Positions 55,201 to 64,000 of a stretch of DNA of 64,000 nucleotides are shown piece by piece (positions within the stretch are counted from its first letter, which is position 1; each line of letters begins with the position of its first letter). A program made the translations under genes and the position numbers. This DNA is from Ipomoea triloba. Its lineage: Eukaryota > Streptophyta > Magnoliopsida > Solanales > Convolvulaceae. The stretch spans positions 3,255,144 through 3,319,143 of the forward strand of contig NC_044930.1 in assembly GCF_003576645.1 (NCBI RefSeq), read 5' to 3'. The notes beneath the pieces are model-generated. The model did not search any database and was not told the origin of the DNA. It saw only the letters and a list, made by a program, of their open reading frames with translations.

Positions 55201-57380
55201 TTGCCCGAGGTGATCCCAACTCAACATGGGGTTCTGTTCGAGCTGCATTGGGTCACCCAGAACCCTTCGATTTGAGATATGTTGCAATTGGAAATGAAGA
55301 TTGTTCGAAGTCAAAATACCAAGGTATGCAGACCTTTTAGAATAGAAGCTTGTCTTTGCCAGCTATATAATACAGTTTACGGTTTTTCTTCACGTCGTCA
55401 GTATGTATTCTCTTTTGATAATCCTACATAATAATGAGGAATAATAAATCGTACAAATGGTTAGAATACTTTTCACAGTATATGGGTCGGAGAATTCCTG
55501 TGTAAATTCTTTTAACGCCATTATTCCATGACTCAGGAAATTACCTCATGTTTCATGCTGCAATTAAACAAGCTTATCCAGATATTAATATAATTTCAAA
55601 CTGTGATGGGTCTTCCCAACCATTGAATCATCCGGCTGATTTATATGATTTTCACGTAAGCTGCTCAATGCCCTTTTTGGAACATATATCAAATAGTTGA
55701 CAATACCTTAAACGTAACATTTTCACGTGCTGCTTCTGTGATTAGATTTATAGCTCTGCAAGTTACGTGTTTTCTTTGAATACAAAATTTGACCATGTGT
55801 CACGGACTGGTCCAAAGGTATGTTAAGCTTTCCGATGATTAAACAGCCCAGTTCTGAGGGTTCCTTCTTAATGGTCCTATCTATTTTCTTTCTGTAGGCT
55901 TTTGTGAGTGAATATGCTGTGACTGAGACGAAAGATTGTGGGACAGGTAGCCTTTTAGCTGCAGTGGCTGAAGCTGGATTTCTCATCGGGGTTGAAAGGA
56001 ACAGGTATTATATTTTCTATTTTACGGGTATTTTGAAAGAAGAAACTATATATTGCCTATTGGGACTGCTTCATGAGCATTCAAACAAGTGCCTTCACTT
56101 TTTGTAACATTTATATAGTGATTCCAGTTCCGTGCCAATAAAATTATTTCTTCTTTTGTAAGTTGTTTGCCGATGATATTTGCATTTGTCCTCCTTGCAG
56201 TGATGCAATTGAAATGGCAAGTTACGCACCTCTATTTGTGAATGACCATGACAGGAGGTGAGTATTATAACCTTTCCCGTTCTTTCTTCTTTCTTTCAAA
56301 ATGGTGTTTCTCTACGACAACATTCTTAGGAACAGTCCTCCGTTCTCTTAGGTGGAACCCAGATGCAATCGTTTTCACTTCCTCTCAGCATTATGGAACT
56401 CCGAGTTACTGGATGCAGCACTTTTTCAGAGAGTCGAACGGGGCAACTCTGTTGAGCTCTACACTGCATTCTAATATTTCAAGTTCACTCGTCGCGTCTG
56501 CTATCACTTGGAAAAACTCCGAGGATAACCAGGAGTATTTGAGAATAAAGGTTTGAATATTTTTACCGAACTGTGAAGTATACACTCGAACTTTGCTTGA
56601 TGCATTTGTAAGAATTTTTTTTTCTCTGCCATTTTTATTAATTTCATTGGCGACTTGCTAAATATCATATTCAGGCTGTTAACTTCGGGGCCAAAAATGT
56701 GACTCTTAAATTCACCATCGATGGATTCGAGGAGAACTCCATACAGTTATTGGGATCAGCGAAAACTGTGTTAACCTCTAGTAACGTGATGGACGAGAAT
56801 TCCTTCAACGAGCCTACAAAGGTATGAACATTCTTATGCATCTTACTCTGATTTGCTATAGCTGAATCGAAAGAAAACCTGCAAAGACTAAAATCCGATC
56901 CTCCATATAACAACTTGCAATGTGAGCTGTTATCTCCTTAATCTTCCCCATCCCGGGTCTTAAAGATGATATTAATACCCTCCCTTAGCTTATGCAAGAT
57001 GCCTCGTCTCACCTGTCCTCAAACTCTCGAAGTCATTTTTCAAATTCATCTCTGCAAACTATTGCAGTCAGTAGAATAGCTTACCTGAACTCTTCCTTGG
57101 CTTGACAGCCCCATACTTTTCAAGTTTGCCATTCGAGATGACGGGTTTAATCAACCCGGGTACTAGGAATATACATACATGCATACATGTATGTTCTTGA
57201 TGACTGATATTCTTGTTGGGGTTGATGCAGGTGGCACCCATTGAAACCAAACTACAAGGATTTGAGAAGATGGATGCTGTAATGCTGCCTCCACATTCCA
57301 TCACTGCACTGGACTTCTTACAAAAACCAACCAATATCAGGACTGTTGGATCTGATTCTGCCCTTAAATCTTCATACTAA
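52252..57380 (+). CDS. ASD1-like: Alpha-L-arabinofuranosidase, GH51
   Basis: Cell-wall enzyme releasing terminal arabinofuranose (and often xylose) from arabinan and arabinoxylan in the apoplast. Seventeen coding exons join to 674 aa, close to Arabidopsis ASD1 (678): 52252-52428, 52667-52721, 53121-53332, 53655-53776, 53880-54027, 54287-54356, 54535-54680, 54879-54924, 55023-55075, 55179-55323, 55537-55655, 55746-55817, 55898-56004, 56201-56257, 56352-56550, 56675-56821 and 57231-57380. A signal peptide (about 1-26) precedes a carbohydrate-binding-like N-terminal part, the TIM-barrel and a C-terminal beta domain. Acid/base Glu383 (VAIGNED) and nucleophile Glu460 (FVSEYAV) are present. It ends DSALKSSY. 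No disruption. Confidence 0.95.
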
Positions 57381-57907
57381 TAAGGCTATGAATGTATATT
57401 TGACAAAAATAAGAGGATAAAAAAAGGAAATAATGTAATGTTAGTATGGTACTCTGATCTCAACTCTGATGTATCTAGTGCATGGTGGTGTTTATAATAT
57501 AATAATGTTGCTCTGTGCAAATAAGATGTTTGTTTACTCCCATTCTTCTTGCCTCCCCTTGTGAAATAGATAAAAGATTTTAAGAAGTTGAAATTTCAAT
57601 AATAGTCTTTAAGCTAAGACCTTATGAGTTTAAGTTAGAATGTTAAAGGTTCAACCAGGGAATGTTTGGTTTAACGTCTCCACCTTCTTCTTAAAATTTT
57701 CATCGGTTTTATGATAAAACAATCGTAACTAGTTTACATTTCTAAAATATCGATTTATACCCTCTCTTAATATAAAGACAAGTAGATTTAGTTATTTTTT
57801 ATGATTGTTGTTAAGTGTATATATACACACGTACACACACAAATACAATCATCCTTGCCATAAACATTGGAAGTTTGTGTTTGGAATGAGCTCTTTATAC
57901 GCAAAAT

Positions 57908-57938
<31 letters not shown>

Positions 57939-58258
57939 ACTATCCTGGAAGGCAAATTAAACCATGATCCACATTTTTTTTCTGAAAAGAACCATGATTC
58001 ACATAGTACTGTGTGGATCATAACAAAAAGTATATTTAATACACAAATAATATACGTCTTAATATATTAAAAGTACATTATTTGATAGCATGGTCCACAC
58101 GATAATATTGATGAATTGGGCCAGGCCCATTACATGGGATACAGATTTGTATGGTGTAAGGCCCATCATCCACGGCTCCTCTTCGAGAGTTACGCAGCTG
58201 CAAGTGCTTCTTTCTCTTTGTAGAGAGAAAAGAGTGACAGGCGAAGAGAGAGAGAGAG
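57381..58258. other. Intergenic, GH51 3' UTR to NDUFB9 leader
   Basis: No gene seen. An AATA-repeat run lies at 57907-57930 and a GA run just before the NDUFB9 start (58243-58258). Confidence 0.55.
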
Positions 58259-59980
58259 ATGAGTGGAGCTGTAGCATCAGCGTCGTTCCTAGCTCGGAGA
58301 GCAGCGCAGAAGGAGAGAGTGCGGATTCTCTACCGCCGCGCCTTGAAAGACACTCTCACATGGGCCGTCCATCGCCACCTCTTCTATCCTGATGTATCCC
58401 TCTCTCCATTTCTAGGGCTTCTTTCCATTAGATTCGATCTGCACATTTTGTTTTTTTACACACGATCTTATCTCCTTTCAATGCAATTCATAACCGGCGA
58501 TGTTCTGTACTTCTTTCAGGCCGATGCTCTCAGGGAGAGGTTCGATGCTAACAAACACGTGGTTCGTTTGCATTTCCTCTCAATTTATTATATGATTATT
58601 CCCATCGAATTTACGAATGTTTTCTCCTATTTATATGAAAAAATTCACTTATTAGGCAGAAATTGTTGTGCCTCTAACCTAATTAATTATACTATATGAT
58701 CAGTTCAATGATGTAGAAAATGTCTGATTTTTACCGAGAGAATGTGGCCTTTTGATGGAAAGATTGTTGCTTTTGTAGATTATAGCGCCTTATTATAGCT
58801 TTTTGAATTTTAATATACAAGATGGATTTATTGGCTAGGTCTTATGAACTAAATACTCTGCATAATCAAGTTGTTTGATTCCAAATGCCTTTGTTTATGT
58901 GTTATTCTTAAAATGGTTTTTGTTTGGGATACTGATTACATGTCCATCTTTCACAATTGGCCATGTTAATTAATACTTTTGTGGTAATGAGTACACTGAA
59001 AGTGGAATGTTTCATGTTTAAATGTGGATAACATAAATATCTTGATCACTTTTTGCTCTAACTAACTGATCAAGATATTTATAGATGTTGATCAGTTAGT
59101 TGCATATCACCTCGGCCAATTTAAAGTTAGTTGATATACATGTTTTCTCTTATTAGAACCTTGTTGTATCTCGTGAAAGTAGAAAAGGATATATATCCTG
59201 AAAATAAACTTTAATTGTGAATATGGACTTAGGTGTGATGATCACAATTTTGGACCCTTTGTCATAGCTGATTGATGATCAAAACAATAACCAAAAGCTT
59301 TACTTTGTTACAAAATTGAGAATTTTACTCATCTAGTCAATCTTTTCCAGTATCATGTTTACTGCTTCCAGAATTGTATCCACACATGATCTTGCAATCA
59401 TTTCATTTTGTTAACATCCAGGAAGATGTTGAAACAATTGATAGAATGATAGCCGATGGTGAAGCTACTTATAATAAGTGGCGGCATCCTGATCCTTATA
59501 TTGGTAAGTTCCATTTTGATTTTACGCTCTTGACAATTGGGATTTTAGCTACACTATTAGAATAATGGAAAACTATGTTAAATCCCAAAGAGTAATTATT
59601 TTCACTTTTAGGTCATTTTTGTCATGTAAATTGGCCAAGGTTGTTTTAATTTTTGACAAAATGTCACATTTTATTTATCCTAAATATGCAGTTCCATGGG
59701 CTCCTGGTGGTAGCAAGTTTAACCGAAATCCAGTGCCGCCTGCTGGGGTAGTTTACTTAAAACTTTTCTTTTGTCCTTCATAAAATATGTAGTAAAATAT
59801 CAACTCCTCTTTTTTCTGATAATATGCTTTACTAAATTCAATTTAGAGGATCAATAATTGATCTATGAAGCTCTCAAGTGCACATGTAAACATTAATGCT
59901 CACATACATGCATTTCTTTGATTTGCTTGCTGATGCAGATTGAGATAATATATAACTATGGCAAGGAAGACAATGATTAA
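58259..59980 (+). CDS. NDUFB9: NADH dehydrogenase 1 beta subcomplex subunit 9 (B22)
   Basis: Accessory subunit of mitochondrial complex I, in the membrane-arm distal part; LYR-family protein. Five exons give 118 aa, the usual plant length: 58259-58393, 58520-58561, 59422-59503, 59692-59747 and 59939-59980. Residues 24-26 are the LYR triplet (RILYRRALK), followed by the conserved Phe-containing helix region. The C-terminal half has KWRHPDPYIVPWAPGG and ends YGKEDND. LYR proteins bind the mitochondrial acyl carrier protein. No cleavable presequence is obvious, as usual for this subunit. Intron 2 is the longest (860 bp). Confidence 0.94.
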
Positions 59981-61044
59981 GGTTGATCCTTTCTCGAGGA
60001 AATGATTTAAGGTTAGAATCCTTCATGTGTGTATGTTAACATTTATTTTCCCTCCCATTAGTTGCAATTATGGTCTCATGCCAAGCAGTCTGATGAGGTG
60101 GTTTATTTGAGACAAATGATTGGTTGTACGTTCTTTGAATTTTAGTTTTTGTCCTTTTATATTGTTGCTCGTGTCACTTTTAGTGTAGAACTGTATAAGA
60201 CATTCTTCAACAAAATGTTATTGATCGAAAACAAAGTTTGCTTTATACTTCTAAATTGTTTCCATTGCAGATTTGAGGAGGTACCCGTGCACTGGAAGAA
60301 AATTCTGATCCATGTTTAGTGTTTTTCCCCTTTCCCCAGTGAAGTTATATTTCTACTTTCACAAATTAATAAAATCAGAGTTGATACTTAACTGGTTTGC
60401 TGTTGAGGCAGCTTTTGCACTTGTGGTTTAACTAGATTTTCTTTCCTTGGTAGTCATTGGTTTAAACCTAAAAAGGTTCCTTGAATGATATTTGGCAAGC
60501 AGCCTTTAAATTTGTAAAGAATCATTTTGGAACATATATGTGCTGTTGGCTGTTGCTTTCCTTATTCTTGTATGCATAATAAGTGACAATTTGGAAAATT
60601 TCCCCACTTTTATGCCACTTACTCAGTGATTCTAATAGCATTTATTTACTCAAACAACGTAAGTAAGTGGATCAACAACAAATGTGATCGAAACCCGAAG
60701 GCGTGATTCTCTTACCTGTAGGCGATGAGTTCGAGTCTTGTCAATACTCTATTTCTAGTACAATTTATTTCTCTTGCGTAGCTTTACTCAATTCACAGCC
60801 TCAAGTAATACTTGCAGATTTCTCAGTGATGGAAATTTATTCTTTGTATTGCACAGGTGAATTACTAGCTATATTCTAATATTCCAAGCATAAACTCTAG
60901 GAAGAGTTTAGAGCATCAGTACATCAAGAAGAAATTGTTAAGAAGTTCCCTAGCTTTTGAATATACAATAGGCTCAAGAAAAGATTTTAAGATCACAAGG
61001 GGTACAAGGAAGTTAAACATTCAGGCATGAAATGTTGTAACAAG
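59981..61044. other. Intergenic, convergent 3' ends
   Basis: No gene seen. It contains the NDUFB9 3' UTR (possibly spliced: AG/GTTAGA-like sequence near 60010) and the PSRP5 3' UTR from the other side. A weak SINE-like box B (GAGTTCGAGTCTTG) lies near 60727. Confidence 0.5.
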
Positions 61045-62522
61045 CTACACATTCTTGTTCTTCTTCAACTTTGAAGGAGGCCATCTCCCCTTCTTCCTTA
61101 AGCGGCGCTTCCTATCGAGCTTCTTCCTTCTCAGTCTAATTTTCTTTGCCACCCTCATCCTCATCTTTTGCTCAAGCTTCAGCTGAAGCTTGGGCTCCAA
61201 TGTATCGTTCTCAAAGGGCAAACTTTCCTCTTCGCCTTCTGAGGGAGGCTCGGGATTGTCAGTGTCCATGCCATCAGCATCATAACCTGCATTAGCAATC
61301 AACGCACCTCTCTCCTTGAAAACATAGGGTGCACAAATCCAGTAATTGGTGTATGACTTCAGAGGCAGAACATTAGAAGCCTTAAAAAGCCTGGAGACTA
61401 ATAGAAAAAACCGATTACATAGTTCAGATATTCTTTTGTAACATGAATCCAGAAAACAGAAATGGAGCACATTTGCATGATCTTTTACTTATTCTTGGAT
61501 TTTTTGGCAACTCAGTTGGTATTCAAGTGGTAAATTATGGGAAGGACAATGTGAGAGTTACATCTAATGCGGTGGGGGCTCCTCGTGAGTACTAAGAGCA
61601 TCTACATCAATGAAGATTAGGTGGTTTTTGGAACAGTGATGTGTGATGTGGAGGTGAGAGAAAAAATGGGATCTCCTGCAAAGCAAGTTATTGGAACAGT
61701 AAAATAATTTTGCCCGCTGGGCACGCCTGACAGAGCTTTGACTTTTATTATTATTATTCTTTAAATCAATTTTATTTTGTTTTTTTTTCATCCCTCCCCA
61801 TTTTCTCTTTTCTAATCACACTTACTAAAACTCCTAAAAAACCGTGAATAAACTCCATTGATAAGAATGCTCTAAGCACTAGTCATCCCACCTAATTCAA
61901 AATCTGTAATTCTACCTTTTTCAGTCAATACCCTGATAATCTCCCCAGGTCATTTCTCTAAAGTCTAAATAGACCATATATACATTGGTATGTATTAATC
62001 CCACCACATCTTTGGCTCTCTTAGCCTTGCCCAAAAAGGGGTAATCAAGCCATTGTACCAAGAACACATGGTTAAAAATTGAATGGGTTACTACACCAAG
62101 TTGCCAACTATTGACCAGCTTTATGATTCAATCTTCTACTATATGACCTAATTTGAAGTGCCAAAGATGTTTAATTAAGTTTGAGATCATCCTCTTAGTA
62201 GTGTCTGTTCTGTAATAGTGTGCGATCGTTTAGACTATCACCATAGAAATTCAGGAATGAAGTTTAAGTGCAACACAAATACACAATTATGATTAAAATC
62301 AATGTAACAGTTGAAGAAAATTGACAATCATTCTTCAACAAAACTGGTATGGAGATAATATTTCCATAAACCCTGAGGAAAAGAAAAAGGAAAGGAAGGG
62401 AGGGCGTGAGGAACTAGAGACTTACAGTGATGAGGGGAGAGTGAATTAGATGATGGCGAATGCGAGGAGTGGGGAATAGCGATAGTAGTTGCGGTGAAGG
62501 AGATGAGCCCAGCTGCCTTCAT
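61045..62522 (-). CDS. PSRP5: Chloroplast large-subunit ribosomal protein PSRP5 (cL37)
   Basis: Plastid-specific protein of the chloroplast 50S ribosomal subunit. Two exons, 62426-62522 and 61045-61397, give 149 aa (Arabidopsis 148). The acceptor after TTTTTTCTATTAG keeps phase; the nearer CAG at 61389 would not. The N-terminus is Ser/Thr-rich and basic-poor (MKAAGLISFTATTIAIPHSS), as in transit peptides. An acidic linker (about 80-100) precedes the diagnostic basic C-terminus: PKLQLKLEQKMRMRVAKKIR, then RRLRKKGRWPPSKLKKNKNV at the very end. The intron (61398-62425) carries a MITE-like insert. Intact. Confidence 0.92.
61590..61875. mobile_element. MITE-like insert in the PSRP5 intron
   Basis: Left end AGAGCATCTACATCAATGAAG and right end CTCCATTGATAAGAATGCTCT form an imperfect inverted repeat of about 20 bp around some 285 bp of non-coding DNA. 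GAGCATC-type ends are seen in plant hAT-type MITEs. A clean 8-bp duplication is not evident. Confidence 0.55.
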
Positions 62523-63653
62523 TTCTTCTCTTCTCTTCTGGAAATATTTGCCTTTCTACAGTCCGGGATTTGAACAATGGAAGGAAGAAGACAAAGGCAT
62601 GAAGTCATACAGATTAAAGAACTTCCCATCTGACCCTTCTAGAAGAGTTTCTAAGACTGTGAGCCACGAGGTGCCTCGAGCATGCCCTGTAGAAGACACT
62701 GCCTCGTTTGCACCGAGTCAGCCCAATTAAGGAGAAAAGTGTCAGATTGATTTTTCTATAAGAAGGAGATTCGAACGTCCGATCTCTTTTAATAGACGAG
62801 AGTGCACGATCACTCACGCCAACCAATGGTTATCAAAATAACAAATTTAACTCTTCAATTTACACTAATATGTCAAATTCGTCCTTAATATGTCACCTAA
62901 TAATACTAAGGGGTGTCACAAATAGCGAATAGTTGATTGTATTTGCAAATAGTTGATAATTGATTAAGTTAATTGTATAAATAATATTAATGGTTTGTTT
63001 AAAAAAATTGTAAAATTAGTTATAGACCATAAGTATATTATTTTATTTATTAGATTATTACGGAGTATTAATTTTAAAATAAATTTATTATAAAAGTTAT
63101 TATTACTCCCACTATGGTCATAATTTCACGGTAAAGTGTCATTTCTGCTTCTCTTTATATTTATATACAAACCTTAATGTTTTCAAAGAAAAAAAAACAT
63201 ATATACAAACCTTAATAAATTTGAGTTCAACATTGTCTATTTCGATTTTTCTTTTTCGTGCTTTTAGTCTGAAATTCATAATTTTTGGTGAATTAAATTT
63301 TACTGCGTTGTTGATGGAGGGCAATCCTGACAAACTACCACGAAGGCATAAATCACGTTAGCCAATAGAAAACAGAAAGTAACCACATACCAAGACCAAA
63401 TTAAGCCAACAAGCATCATAGAAATATACTGTAATAGTTCATACAATAAGATACAGCAATACGTATCCAACGCCACAAAAATTATGAAATAAAGGCAGCA
63501 AATTATTCAGTAATATCGGGCATATAGAGAGTGCTTTCATATGCTACTCAAAAGTTAAAATTCACTGGTCATAGAGTATCAATTACCAAAGATTACAGCT
63601 ACAGTTGATAAGAGAGTGTTCATAAGAAGCATGATAGCGCTGGAAGAAGAAAC
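62523..63653. other. Intergenic, PSRP5 promoter side to SF3B1 3' UTR
   Basis: No gene supported. An open frame on the plus strand (62494-62730) overlaps the PSRP5 leader and shows no recognisable protein. A SINE-like segment follows at 62755-62830. The 3' UTR of SF3B1 occupies the right part. Confidence 0.5.
62755..62830 (-). mobile_element. tRNA-derived SINE-like head
   Basis: On the minus strand GGTTGGCGTGAGTGATCGTG (box A-like) precedes GGACGTTCGAATCTCC (good box B), about 45 bp apart. Not a tRNA gene: no cloverleaf stems could be drawn. Element end not resolved. Confidence 0.55.
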
Positions 63654-64000
63654 TCATACGAACATCGATAATTCAGGCCTGCTGTATGTATTGTTCGAGT
63701 CGTCCTCGAGGATGGGGTAAGCGGCCACGAGCGCATCCTGAGCGCCAATGTATAGTGAATTGTAGATCTTCCAGTAAACTTCTCGGACTTTGCGGGCAGG
63801 ATGGAACAGTCCCTGGAGACAGTAATTGAGGATGACAGCAGCCCCAAGTGCGACTCGCATACCTTCGATGGCTTCCATGACAGCGTTGATGACGTGGGGG
63901 GAAGTTTCGAAAATGTTTGGCCAGACGTAGTTCATAAGGTGGACCAGTGCATCTTCGCATCCGAGGCCAGCGACCCCTAGGGCCATGTGCTTTACAGCAG
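63654..64000 (-). CDS. SF3B1: Splicing factor 3B subunit 1, C-terminal exon (partial)
   Basis: Core U2 snRNP component that holds the branch-point helix. Only the last ~115 codons are in the window; the frame runs off the right edge ([16 protein letters not shown] at the edge side). The C-terminal HEAT repeats are evident: [19 protein letters not shown], then [20 protein letters not shown], and the conserved end RPELSMFV. There is no intron in this part. Human SF3B1 ends in a clearly alignable way. The rest of the gene lies outside. Confidence 0.95.
   Translation of the reverse strand, partial: AVKHMALGVAGLGCEDALVHLMNYVWPNIFETSPHVINAVMEAIEGMRVALGAAVILNYCLQGLFHPARKVREVYWKIYNSLYIGAQDALVAAYPILEDDSNNTYSRPELSMFV

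Noticed and set aside
62494..62730. 78-codon plus-strand frame overlapping the PSRP5 start
   Set aside because: It is antisense to the PSRP5 first exon and shows no family motif.
62755..62830. Possible tRNA gene on the minus strand
   Set aside because: Box A and box B are present, but acceptor, D and anticodon stems cannot be paired, so it is better read as a SINE head.

Overview
The window is nuclear DNA from a flowering plant, almost certainly a eudicot. Supporting signs are multi-exon genes with GT-AG introns, a chloroplast ribosomal protein with a transit peptide, a retinoblastoma-related (RBR) gene, plant-type single C2H2 zinc fingers with an ALGGH helix, and AT-rich intergenic DNA with plant MITEs and retroelements. 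I cannot name the species. No prokaryotic features, rRNA genes or CRISPR arrays are visible.

Positions 1-23,300 hold a tandem array of short intronless C2H2 zinc-finger genes, all on the + strand. I count ten loci: two clearly intact (129-680, 8594-9079), one intact and carrying a terminal EAR-type repression motif (20356-20835), one open but frameshifted (17482-18111), one broken by a single base (14583-15096), three that lost the finger (2683, 11776, 22941) and two reduced to promoter, a few codons and 3' tail (4651, 13173). The spacers hold a repeat family that pairs a plant snRNA-type upstream element with a TATA box at 33-34 bp. They also hold a LINE with a 17-bp target duplication, itself split by a TG...CA element with a 5-bp duplication, a Stowaway-like MITE, and TA-rich tracts containing single N assembly joins.

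Positions 23,800-28,070 (minus) carry the complete 9-exon gene for proteasome subunit alpha type-3 (PAG1, 249 aa). A short GC-rich repeat block follows at 28.6-29.0 kb. Positions 30,560-33,794 and 37,939-39,849 (both minus) are a tandem pair of 5-exon DHHC protein S-acyltransferases (474 and 385 aa) with matching intron positions.

Positions 42,186-46,674 (plus) are the most striking locus. It is a 9-exon retinoblastoma-related gene whose own promoter has E2F-type sites. Its product (625 aa) starts directly before pocket domain A and so lacks the N-terminal ~400 residues of ordinary RBR, yet it keeps an intact A/B pocket, the LxCxE-binding residues and the CDK sites.

Positions 46.7-51.4 kb are intergenic with a MULE-type MITE that has a 9-bp duplication. 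Next come a 17-coding-exon GH51 alpha-L-arabinofuranosidase (52,252-57,380, plus), a 5-exon complex I subunit NDUFB9 (58,259-59,980, plus), a 2-exon chloroplast ribosomal protein PSRP5/cL37 (61,045-62,522, minus), and the last exon of splicing factor SF3B1 running off the right edge (63,654-64,000, minus). The genes from 23.8 kb onward are mostly unrelated housekeeping genes; there is no operon logic. All exon joins were worked out by eye from splice consensus, reading phase and family similarity.
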